A stretch of 64,000 nt of DNA from positions 82,454,931 to 82,518,930 of the forward strand of contig OX375872.1 of assembly GCA_947359465.1 (NCBI GenBank). The letters run 5' to 3'. This stretch comes from Metellina segmentata. Taxonomy: Eukaryota; Arthropoda; Arachnida; Araneae; Tetragnathidae. Under the pieces are notes generated by a model, which was not told the origin of the DNA, did not search any database, and was given only the letters and a program-made list of their open reading frames with translations. Positions 1 through 12,600 of the stretch are shown piece after piece; position 1 is the first letter of the stretch; each line of letters opens with the position of its first letter. The position numbers and the translations under genes are program-made.

Positions 1-574
1 ATAAAGTAACCAATAGATCTGAAATTTAAAAATATTTTAAATGGCCATTACATTGAAACATCACTAAATATATTTACATTGCAGACTCTGCAAAGGTTAG
101 GTAAAAAAAAAAAAAGAGAGACAAAATTTTGTTGTTCTTGAGAGAAAGCACATTGCTTAGTAAAACCTTTAATGGCAGTAAAAGATGGCATAACGCAATT
201 ACATATTGACTATCGGTGCATTCAGGCACACGATTCTTCAATGACATCATAGAAAGAAACTTGCATGAGTAATCATAGCCAAATTAAAAACAGCTAATAA
301 AAAATTTAGAAATAGTTTTGTTTTAAACATTAATATACAAAGAATGAGTGTCGATTTAGTCTCACTGCGCAAAGTCTGAATCCAACTCTTACACATACTC
401 AAGGCTGTCAGGACAAAAAATATGTATAAATATAATTTCATTTATCAGATGTGGTTGCATTATGTTATCAGGATTGTGTCAGTAACCATATATTTTACAA
501 TGAAAATAATCACATAAAGTAAATCTGTTGTTATAAAATGCAAGCATATCCTTAAAAGTGAAAAAACTCCTTAC
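1..574. other. PLPBP intron sequence at the left edge
   Basis: AT-rich intron following exon 4. No transposon ends, RNA genes or conserved coding blocks were recognised. Short open frames here have no family signature. Confidence 0.5.
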
Positions 575-653
575 CAATTAAAAGTTTCTTGACTTTGTTA
601 GTTTGTACATGCCCAATAAAATGCCACTTGATATCAGGACAGAACTGATCAAT
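575..653 (-). CDS. PLPBP: PLPBP coding exon 4
   Basis: A 79-bp exon with TTTAAAG acceptor and GTAAGG donor (from 574). It encodes IDQFCPDIKWHFIGHVQTNK then VKKLLI and one base of the next codon. The conserved block KWHFIGHLQ.NK of YggS proteins is clear. The phase-1 end means the next exon, to the left of the window, starts with two bases completing a codon. Confidence 0.92.
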
Positions 654-3600
654 CTTTAAAAAAGAAAATTAGAATTTTGAAATAAAAATTCCAAATACAA
701 TGTACATCAGATCTAATTTATATACTTAAATTACAGAATGAGCAATTAAATTGAAATCTATGATTATTACAGAATGAGCAATTAAAATGAAATCTATGAT
801 TATACTAGTCAGGGATCAGTCCATGTGAAATCACCCGATTTTAATATTTGGCCGTGCTATGACATCTGATATTTTCAATTTTTTTTAAACAAATAGGTAC
901 ATATAAGATAAATTCAAATGAATGTTTTCAGGTATTTTTTATTAAAAATTCGGCAAATAGGAATTTTTTGAAAACTTAAGATTTTTTTAGTGCATTTTTG
1001 GTATCATTTTAGAAAACATTCCTGTTTTTCTTATTTTTCAACCAATCGGGCTGATCTTGGTATCAAATGAAAGCTTTTCTCTTACAAAATAAGCTATAAA
1101 AGCAATACTATGGGCAATAGTGTTGCCACTCATCAGGCTTTGTGATTTTTTAAATATTTTTTCAGTCGGTAGGTTCAATAGGTCATAGAAGGGGGTTTTT
1201 TGAGGTAATAAAATAAAAAATAAATTTGTTTTGCAAAAATTTTATTTCAAAATCAACTTTTTGAAATGTAATTTAAAGTTTATTTGAGCCCAAAATAAAA
1301 TTTTTCTGCTGTTGTTTGTCAACCTTAACATCAATTTTGTATGTTCTTCCTGATAAAAGGAACTGGAACTTCTTGGGGCTATATTTTCATAGGGCACCCA
1401 GCAGCAATCAATTTTAGTTCTCCAAAAATATGGTGGATGCATGAATTGATTTTTTGCAACCCTTTCTTCTTTACATTTGTCCAGTGCCTCCCCAATCCAC
1501 AATTTATTGTCATAGATTGACTGCATAAAACATTTCAGGAATATACTCTATAACAAAAAAAAAATCGACGCACCAAGAAGGAATCATCCGATGGCTTTGA
1601 AATTTCATACGTAAAAACTTTTTGACCAAATATACAAATGATTAAAATTTGGTGTCCAATAAATGAATAGTGCGATCTCCAGCGTATCGGAACTGCGCAT
1701 CCAGCAGATGTATACAAGGAGTTGTTCTTGAACTGTTGTTAAAAATTTCTGCTGCATTACGATTTAGGATACCAATCAACGACTGACAAAATGCCTCACC
1801 GCAGGATTCAAGCTCATTACGAGCAACTTTCAGAGTTTGAAAGAGGTTGTATCATTGGATTGAAAGAGGCAGGTTGGGCAAATCGGAGAATCGCTCGTCT
1901 TGTGAGTTGAAGCGATGCAGCGATTAAAAGATGCTGGCAAAAGTGGGTGGACAATGGCAGATTTCAGCGTCATGATGGTAGCGGTCGACGTAGGGCCACA
2001 ACAGATCGCGAGGACAGAGTGATTGACAGATCAGCTGTCACAGCGCCTGATTCATCGCTATCAACCATCAGTCGTGCGACCCACACACGAGTGTCTACCA
2101 TGACCATTCACAGACGGCTGAGAGAGCGAAATCTACGCTCATACCGACCGTTACGCCACCTGCCTGCATACTGTCAAGCCAGATTACAGTGGTGCTTGGC
2201 TCGATCAGGCTGGAATGATGCTGACTGGGGACGTATAGTCTTTAGCAATGAATCCCGCTTCCAACTGTGTCCTGATGATCATCGAAGACGTGTCTGGAGA
2301 CGCCCAGGGTAGCGTGCCGATCCTGCTTTCGCTATTACACGCCACACGGGCCCTCAACAAGGAGTTATGGTATGGGGTGCCATTTCCCTTGATAGCCGGA
2401 CCCCTTTGGTCGTCATTAGAGGTACACTTACTGCACAGCGGTACGTTGACGAAATTCTGAGACCTGTTTTGCTACCGTTCCTTTTGCAGTACCCTAAGCT
2501 TATTTTTCAGCAAGACAATGCCAGACCACATATGGCACGTGTTGCTATGAACTGTCTTCAAGCTTGTCAAACACTTCCTTGGCCAGCCAGATCACCAGAT
2601 CTCTCTCCCATCGAGCATGTCTGGGATATGATGGGAAGGCGACTGCATCCGGTAGGGAATGTTGATGACGTAGTCCGACAATTGGAGCAAATTTGGCAAG
2701 AAATACCGCAGGAGACCATCCGGGAGCTTTATCGGTCAATGCCACGCCGTGTGGTAGCTTGCATCCAGGCTAGAGGCGGGTCAGCACTTTATCGAGCTCG
2801 TTACTGTAACTCAGAAATAAATTATTCAATTGTTCTGAAATTTTAATCATTTTCTATTCTGTACATAATTTTCCTATCCAACAATTTTTGTCTCCATCGG
2901 ACAACTCCTTCTCGGTGTGTCGATTTTTTTGTTATAGAGTGTATTTACTACACTGGTTTTGCTATGAAAAGTGGCTTTAAAAGATTTTTTAGAAACCGAA
3001 ACCTTCTTCACCAAAATGTTTTTACTGTCTAATGGTTTGCAGAAGTGGCTCTCTCTGGTACCTACTATTGGTAATGACTTTTCATCTATCCTTCAGAAAA
3101 TCTTCATTTGCTGCCACCTCTGCAGATCATGTGATAAACCTCTGAATCCCCTTTATATTTTTGCAGGCAAATTCAAACAAATCATGTGAATTTAAAATCT
3201 ATCCCTCAACAGTTCTTTGAAGACTTGCTCTTGTGGCAAGACGCTTTATTGTACCTCCTACTCCATTTGCATTAATGTTTGCCATGACTAGTGGCAAAGA
3301 AATGCTATTCAGCAGTCATGCCCATGACTCGAGAATTAGAATCAATAACTGAATTTGATCATCTATTTTACTCTTTTAAAAATTTTCTTATAATTTATGC
3401 ATTAGAGTATCACCATCATTGCACTTTATGTTTGTTCTATCTTTGTTTTTATGATTTTTCAATATTGAGAGCTTTTTTTGCCTTATTTTGGAATCTATCT
3501 GTAATTTGCTCTGTTTTATTTTTCAAATAGGTCTTTCATCAAGTTTTTGTTTTCTGACTTTTTTTGGGAAACATTTTATCAATTCACAGCTTTCATTTAG

Positions 3601-6600
3601 GGCCATATTCAAATAAAATGTGATCAATCGATTGAAAGCGCAATAATCGAGTCTTTTTTTAGAATTCATTTTGCAGTCTAAACATGGCAAGGCTGCTAGG
3701 GTTACCACTATAGCAAGATGATTGCTCAAATGGTTGTGATGACTATAAGAGACTGCCATTTGACAAATAAGAGAACGTGAAATTACGCCTTGTTTGTTTA
3801 CTAATTTTTGACAATTCAATTGATCTCTGAGAATTCTACAAACGATATTGTGTAAGTTGTAAAATCCAAGTCACTAATTTCACCCTCCCAATTTCAAGAA
3901 TTTATTTTTTCACAATCCTTTTTCATTCCACCTTTCTTTAACAACAGTAGAATGAGCAAAGAAAGTGAAGTTTTGGTTGCCGCCTTAGAAGTCCACCCGA
4001 ATCTCATGAGCATAATCAGTGTCAAGGATGGAATGAAGTTGCCATTGAGATCTATGCCTGCGGGTTTGGGCAATGGAAAGGGTAGGCAACGATGGCAAAA
4101 AGAAGTGGATGGTCATAAAGTACAGAATAAAAAAAAGGAGCACTGCTGGCAAAGTCATGTTCTATGACAGGAGGTGGAGAGGCTATCACTAATAAATTGA
4201 TTCTCTTGGAAGAGCAAACGCTAAACTTTATAGGGCCAAGTTGCTAAGAAGGCACAGTGGGCCTATCCTTTGATACAGCTGATGCTCATTTAACGGTAAG
4301 TTTTTTTTTGCATTTCATTAAATTTAATTTTTCAACTTAAACTTAATGAAATGTGTATAAGTAATCCTTTTCTAATTTGTTTAACAGGCTCCCTCTCCAT
4401 CTCCATCTCAACCTCCAGTAAAGGAGAACTTTCAGACACAGCAATTCACATTTTCATATTAAATCTCTCTCATGTAAAGCTATCTATTGAATACAAAGAA
4501 AATTGTATTGGGTTATACATACATTCCGTTTTTTTTTTTTTTTTGACAAAAATTGGTGGAAAATTATTTTATTTACAAACTATTACACTGAATCAATATT
4601 GTGCGTTCTGTTCTATAACCTTCTCTGGTAGCTGCATAATCCTGCACTCATAAAAGTTCTGAGGTTACAGGCTAAAGAACTGATCCAGAAGAAGAAACCT
4701 TCTGAACCACTTACAGCACCCTCATCATGCACAACACATACATTTTGTGAAGAATTCTCGTCTTTTAGGAAATAAAGCATTTGTCGAAAATGCTCTGTAT
4801 TTTTTCCCCGAAGTATTCACTGAAATTCTTCCTTTTAAGCAGCATCAAAATTTTACACGTGTAAAGTAGAATAACACTTCACCATTGAGTGCCTAAATCA
4901 GAATAAACATTTGCCTCAACCCAATTAATTTCTGATTTTAAAAAATTGATTTGTCATGCTCGTTCGTAAGTACTTTTAAAATAGTTTAAGTTTGTTATAG
5001 GCTCCAGTAAGTTCAAGTCAACCTCTGCTTGAAAATGAAGTGGATACTCACATGAAGGATTCTCTATTAGATAAAACATACTTTACATGTGTATTTTATA
5101 GGAATAAAACAATAAGCTTAAAACAAATATTTTCATGTTTTTTTTAATTATTTTTACCGATTTTTTAGATCTGGAACCAATCTCTTCCACAGATAGGTCT
5201 TTTATTACACGTATTTTGCAGGAACGTATCTATCGTGTAAAACAGAACTAGGTGTATATATGGCAGTAAAATTTGGAAAAAGAAATTTTAAACTAATTAA
5301 CTTTTAAAGTTGAATATTTTTCATGTGTAATAGTATTTTTATAAAATGTTTTGTTTCTAAATCATACTTGATATCTTGCTTGGCTATAAACATTAATATT
5401 GATTTGTGTATCAATAATATTTGACTTGTACTTAAAAATATTTTTTTTTCTAGGCATGTCGGAAATACCTGAAAGAAGCGTAACTACTAAATTTTCCTGA
5501 ATAAAGTGCCAAATTATTAACTGGTGAAAATAACAAAACTAGCTTTTTACTTCCTAATACCTATTGATGGCCAGCACACATTTCATACAATTTACTCTGG
5601 TACTAACTAATCTATTTTCTTTGATATGAATATATATCCATATTAATCTATTTTGCATTAATCGCAACTCCTGCTGTGACAGACTACAAAAGTTAAAACT
5701 ACGGTGGCTACTACAGAAATCAATTTTAAGTTTTAGAGTAATTTCAAATATGCCCCATAAGTTTATTTTCAGTAAAAATGACAGCAGACATGGTCTTGCA
5801 CTTAGTTTACATGTCTGTCAATTTAGTTTATGTAACCATTTTCCTTAAATTCTTTCACAACATGGTAAATTTTAATGATTCCCGTAATCTTAGAAACATT
5901 TTGCAAGTCGCTTTCCAATGATCCGTGATATTGAAATTCTTTTTTGTGGTATTTTCAGTGACATGGAACCTACACATCCAAGTCATAATATTATAACTAT
6001 ACATATATCTTATGAAATACTTATATACCTGTTCATTTACAGATTGAAAATTATCTTTAGCATAAAAGAACCCCAAAATAAATTTTATCAATGTTGCCGT
6101 TAAGCCTAAAGCTCACTGTACCCCATTTTGTATAAAAATAACTGGCATTAATAATACTGTACCTGGTACTAGTTCAACCCATTGTTAGTATTTTTTTTTT
6201 TTTGAAAATGGAAGGGAAACAGTTTTAAGACCTTTTTGTACACATTGTTTTTGTGTTTAGTAAATGGATCACATCGTACCCTTTGTCAATCCTCAAACAT
6301 TTAAAGGAAAGCAGGCATATGTTGACTGCATATATTTTCAAAATTCACACATTTTGTTTTTAGGATTAAAAGTTCCCTTTTCCCCCAACATTAGAGCTTA
6401 CAAAGTTTTCTTGACTACATTCTACTCGAGTTGATGTAGTAGAGTTTTCTTTGAAGTGTTGACCAACTGAACACATTTCCAATATATGTCAATCAAAAAA
6501 CATTTGAAATCAGAACTTTTATATATTTAAAATACTTTATAAATAACAATTAAAAAATATACTTCATTAAGCCATAAAAATGCTTGGAAATATTCTATTG

Positions 6601-9600
6601 ATCCAACACAATCATCCTTATAGAAATCTAGAGCAAGACTGTGCATGAATAAAAGGTGGGAGATCATTGGCATTTTTTTTTATCCAAACAAGTACTTACA
6701 TGAAAAATTTTCCATGTTGCTAAGAGTCAATTTTTTTTTCAGTTGAGGCAGGTGCATAATTTGCAACAAGCAGGTTTATCTAAATTAGAACTTTTTTTTC
6801 AGTCAAAAGAAAGTTTTTTTTCAGTTGAATTAGAAAGGTTACTGCATCATTTTTTTACAAAATTAAACTGTAATTTTTTAATTATGATTAATGCAAATAA
6901 ATTTGTATTATTTTGTAACCAGTTTTTACTAATCTTACAAATTTGTGAGTTATTTAAGTTCAAAGAGACCTCAAATGTATAGAAAACTGTTGATTTTGAA
7001 GTAAAATCTTTGCAAAACAAATTTATTTTTATTTCATAACCACAAAAAATACCCTTATTTTTAAAACACAACAAGTACATGATTTGCTCATTCTAGAAAA
7101 AAATATGATACATGTGGTTTATGAGGTATGACCTATTGAATCTACTGACTGAAACAATATTAAAAAAAATTATTTAGACTGATGAGTGGCAACATTCTAT
7201 TGCCACTTAGTATCATTTTTATAGCTTATTTTAAAGAGAAAACATTAGATTTAATTTGTTACCAAGATCAGCCCAATCGGTTGAAAAATAAGTAAAAAGA
7301 TTTTTCCAGACTGATACCAAAAGAGCAATTGCCAAGATCATGCAAAAGTAAAAGTTTTCAAAATATTTTTACAAATTCAATTTTTTATAAAAAAAATCTG
7401 AAAAATCAATTTGAAATTATCTTATAGGTGTCTATTTATAAAAATAATTTGAAAGATATCTGAGATATGATGGCACATAGCCTTGTGTGATTTGACTAGA
7501 GTTCCCACTCTATTTCAGAAAAAAAATTCCCTGACTTCTCCAGGTTTTCCAGACAAATTTTTACAAAATTCCAGGTCATACTTAGCAATTCATGACATTT
7601 TAAAGATGAAAAACCAAAAAACAATTTAGTCATTCAATATCTAATAATAAAAACCAATTTAAGAACAATACACTGCAAGAATTAGTACACAAAGCACAAG
7701 TAATTTTGCATTAAAATATATAACCTATTCAAATAATACAACATACTTTAATTAAATCAATTTGGGATTTAATGTATCATAAGCATCAACTAAGCAATAA
7801 CTTAATTACCCTTTATTAACACTAGAACGTCCGCCATTGCGATTACCCTTAAACGTCTGCCGGTGTCATTTCGACACTGGTAAATAAATCGCATAAAATA
7901 ATTGCAATAACTAAATATTACCAAGACTAATATTCAGTTGAGTTAACTTTTATGATTATTTCATGATATTTACATTTAATATGACCCTAATATACCAAAA
8001 AACAATATATATAAAAAAATAAGTTTCGAAAATTTGGGATAAAACTATCCCAAACTTCCGAAATCTCAGACAAATTGGGGCTCAAATTCTCTGAGAACGT
8101 GTGGATTTTAAATCAAATCTTAAAAATCAAAGGATTTCTCTAAATCTATTTTGACCCATTGTTTCTTTACAGAAGTTTTGGCTCCAAGAGTCAGACCTTA
8201 GGGAATGCAGTTTAATGTTCTTGACACCACTTATTCTGTGAGCATAAAATATCACATGAAAAGCACATTATTCATCAATGGATACAGACCAGCTGATATC
8301 GCTCAAAATTCATCTAGCTTCAACATTTCTGCATTTTATTATGTGTTCGAATATGCAATTGTCGATGAAAAGTAACCACGAACAAATGAAGTATTCATTG
8401 ACGTTTTGTTTCGCACAGTTAGTCGGACAACTACTTCGACGTAAAACAAATCTTGCAGCAAATCTGCCTGTGATATAGCCATTATGCTGTATCCATTCTG
8501 TGCCGTCCCTAGCGGCATATATATCCGGATTAGTTGGGATATTATCAGTTTCATCTGTACTTTCTTCAGATTCTTCGCACTCACTTCCATGTAAATTGGG
8601 GGCATCAGAATCGAAATTCGAACAAGAGAGCTCCCCAACATCCAATTCATTTTCAGCAAGTTCTCGCTACAAATTACTAACAATTTATCCAGGATTTTGA
8701 CCTTTCCAATGAGCCATCGTTTTGTTGTCTGCACTACACATACACAAGATTCGAAAATTGAATCTGTTTATTTTATAAGCAGATAAGCAAATGTAAATGA
8801 CGAAACACTTAGACCCAATCACAATAGTATAATTTATTCTTTTCCGCTATGAAAATGTAAACATTTTATACAAAGTCAAACAGATGTGCGGTAAGAATTT
8901 GTTTGGTTAGCTAATAAAGTTTGCTAGTCAATGATCTTGTATTAAGTTGAACGGAAGCTATTTAGATTGATAAATTCACTTGGTGTTGAAACGACACCAG
9001 CGGACATTCTAGCTAAATTTAGCTGTAAAATTTGTATAAATGAATCTAGACCAACAAAAATTTTGCTATCTAGTGTATTCATCTAGGAAAATGATTTAAA
9101 GTCACCAAAAATTTTCAAATTCAATTCACAAATGCGGAAAGGAGAACAAAATAAACAGGCTCCGGTGTCAAATCAACACCGACGGATGTTCTAGTGTTAA
9201 GGGTGCAATCTGACATCACTACAAATTAAAACTAGAATTAGAGATTTCTGTTTGAATAATTCACAGCATTTTGTGGAAGTTCTAGAAATTTCATACGAAG
9301 CAAATACAACAGAAAGTTACATCTTTGTTACCTTTGAAGGACACTGCCAAAAAGAGTTAAAAAAACTTTATGGGTGAACACTTATCACCTTATCTGTATG
9401 GATGTATGTATTATAATCCCTATATCAATATTTTAAGGCCTACCTAGAGAATTCTTAAACAAAAAATAAAATGAAAGAGCATTTACGCAGCTTAATCTAT
9501 CTAGGATATTTATATACTGGGATATCAGATCTTCCACTGATGACTAATTTCATGAATAGTAAACAAGAGTCAGAGGTGAAAACAGTCAAAATGTAAAAAA

Positions 9601-12600
9601 GAGGAAAATATATGCAGCGTTATTTTGAACTACAAAAATAGCTGAATAAGAATTCTATATTTGTGTACAGAACAGTGGTGCAGCCAGAAATTTTTTCTAA
9701 GGGGTGTAGGCAAATTTTTAGTCTGATAAAACCCTATAAAGTCCACTAAAAACAATAAAATTTGTCTTTGGAAGTAGGGAGGTTAACCTATAACCTCCCA
9801 TGGCTGCGCCACTGGTACAGAATATGTGTTAAGGATGAGCATGTATTTTTGCCTATTATTTAGCTTAAAAGCTCTACAAAGTCCACTATAAACAATGTAA
9901 TTTGTCTTTGGAAAAGGGGGAGGGGGCACCTTACATGTAAACTCAAATTTTGTAAAAGAGAAAAAATATCTTGGCAACTCTGTGAGCAGTATAAATAAGT
10001 TGCATGAAGTTGAAAATGTTATTTTTATGAATATTTTTAAACATCTCACCAATGGTAAGATTTTTTTAAGAAGCAATTTTTCCAAAACCTTGATACGAAA
10101 ATGAAATTAACAGGAAATAAAAATGCTGTTACAAAAGAATAAATAAAATAAATACTATTTTTATTGAATAGCATAAATTTTATCTGAAAAAAAAAAGGAG
10201 ACAGAAAAAACAAAAATGGTACAGCTTCAGTTTACGTTTATAGCAGTGGCAACGGACTTGGCGCTTTTTTTGGTGCACTTCTAGTAGCGAGTAATGACAG
10301 GTTAAGGTAACCCATCTGCATAACGGTTATTGCGGATTTTAATACAACCTGGGCAAGTGGAAGGTTTAAAAATTTAATTTTGAATATTTTAGAAAGTTCT
10401 TTTAAATTCCGTTAAACTGTCGGTTGATTTTATTGGTTCATTTGAAATCATTATTTCCTTGGCGACTTAAGGCCGCACACATCCGGTTTTTCAACGTGCG
10501 ACGCATCAGCAGCACAGAAGCCCAACTATGCACACATAACCGTGAAATGACACACGAACTCATTTCGCGCCATTTGCGATAAATATTCTATCGAAGAAAA
10601 CATGTTTATTTCGCTTGGAGTAAAAAAAGTATATTTTGAAACAAAATAGACGTTACTGGATACAACCATTTATTAATTATTATTTATATTCCATTTGTTT
10701 ATGAAAACAAGGTACTTCAGAACAGATTCATGTGCAGTGCCATAAGGAAACTGTGGAACAAATTGCACACAAGTTGGATGTGCATCGTCCCAGCGGCTCT
10801 GGAGGCATGTGTGCACAGCATCATTGGATTGAATGTATCTCAGACTGCAATTGCATTGCAGTACCGCATGTTGAAAAACCGGTTGTGTGCACCGGGCCTA
10901 AGTGCGCAAAAGGCAGGCCGTTGCCACCTGTTAAAGATAACTTGCTTAATAGAATCCATCTTCACATGTTTGCACCTCCTTCTTGTTTGGTTATGATAAT
11001 GTAAACAAACAACAAACAAACAAGTTGAGTTGTCATGCTTTTGTGATTGGTCGCAGTATGACATCACACCTATAAAGGGGTGTGGTCCTAATATTATGGC
11101 TAATCATGTACTTAATGCAGTATTATGATTTTATTTATGGCAATCTTTTCATTGAGATATTTATGCTAATTTCTATAGATACAAGAAGTATAAAAGTGAA
11201 AGTTCCTTTCTTTCAGGTCTCAATTGTTGTCATACATTGAACAGACGTATTTCTGGCTTTCCAATCTTTGTTTCTTTTTCTGTAAATAGTTTTTACAGCT
11301 TTTAATGAATAAATGTTTTTAGCTCTTTAAATCTAATGATTTATTTTTACTCCACATATTACTGGGCACTTTGCTTCTCCACAATATGTGGGTGATACCA
11401 CTGCTATAAATGTAGACTGAAGCTGTACCCCTGTGTTAAAAAAATATATATATAAATTCAGTTTAAATTTACAACCTATTTTCAAATATAAAAAAACTTT
11501 TTTTTTTCAAAATCTCTATATTTTTTCTTAAATATTCTTATTTTTTAATTAAATCAACTTTAAATCAAATAAAACTCAAAATTAATAACTTGTATTATCG
11601 AAGAAACAATTTAACCTATAAAAACAATCATAAATATTGCCTTTGAAAGAAGCATCATTTTGAAAATTTCCATTGCAAAAAATAGCTGCAGTCTATGTCT
11701 GAAACGGTAGCCACCGTCTTGGAGCACTTCTAAAGTCGCCAAAGAAAGAAGTTTTAACGGATTTTGAAAGTATTTTCTACAATATTCAAAATGAAAATTT
11801 AAACTTTTCTCTTGCCGAGGTTACCATAAAAGACGAAATAACAAAGCATCTTATTTTCTAGTTGAAAGAAAAATCACATTAAAAGAGCTGATCAACTTAA
11901 AATATTTCATTTATACCTTTCCGCCGCATCATGACGTTTCACGGCCGCTAGATAACAGCGCCGCTTTTTTAGGAAACCGTAGCTTCACTTACGAAATATA
12001 CAACAATGTACGCTAACTAGTTCAAAATCCAAGTTCTCCAGCATTAAACTAAAAAGCTTCTTACAAAGGATTCTTTTCAAAAAGAAATTTGCAAAACTTA
12101 TAAGCTTGCAAAATTTTGGAGTGCAACATGGCGATATATGTCTCATTTGGCGCATTTTACGTTCATAAAAGACAAAAAAAGGGCAAAAGTCGGAATTTTT
12201 TCGTAAAAAAAAATGATACAAATCGGTCATTTTCTCAAAGATTTACGAAAAGTCGGAAATACCTACAAAAGTCGGAAGAATCTCATCCCTGAAGTAAGGA
12301 CATATTCACACTTTCCTTATTATTATTATAATTTTTTTTTTAACATTTATTCTTTGGCTGTAATTTCATAATATAATTTAATTGTAAAGAAAAAATTGTA
12401 GAAAAAGTGAAAATTCTCGGAAGGAAAAAAAAAACGGAAATCCGCGTTAACGCGGAAGATTTTCACCCCTGTTATTGGTAATCCATATGGGGATTCACAC
12501 ATATAATTTAATATTGTTGAAAAGTAGTTTTCCTAAGTTCTAAGCATAACCCACTATTTTTTTTAGTTTAGATTCCTAAGAAAGGTAAATTTATTTTCTT

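Larger units (their letters stand above)
820..7500. mobile_element. large DNA-transposon remnant with ~450-500-bp inverted arms
   Basis: The left arm (about 820-1265) and the right arm (about 6995-7500) are diverged inverted copies. Shared stretches include the reverse-complement pair around ACCAATCGGGCTGATCTTGG (left, near 1040) and CCAAGATCAGCCCAATCGGT (right, near 7263), the TTGCCACTCATCAG block, the TTCAATAGGTCATA block, and the inner AAATAAATTTGTTTTGCAAA block. Outer ends share GT.AAATCAC. Between the arms lie a coding remnant on the minus strand (1242-1526 and about 2944-3180), a nested Tc1-like copy (1544-2941) and a nested Harbinger-like remnant. Superfamily is not assigned, and exact ends and target duplication are unclear. 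Confidence 0.55.

Noticed and set aside
247..441. Short open frame on the minus strand at the left edge
   Set aside because: Low-complexity hydrophobic translation inside a PLPBP intron, with no family signature or splice support.
1535..1717. Open frame on the minus strand across the Tc1 left end
   Set aside because: It spans a terminal inverted repeat and has no similarity to transposase.
6743..7080. Overlapping open frames on both strands
   Set aside because: Hydrophobic, low-complexity AT-rich translations that cross into the right inverted arm of the 820-7500 element.
11220..11420. Solo LTR of a retrotransposon
   Set aside because: AATAAA and a T-rich stretch are present, but no matching TG...CA ends, duplication or second copy was found.
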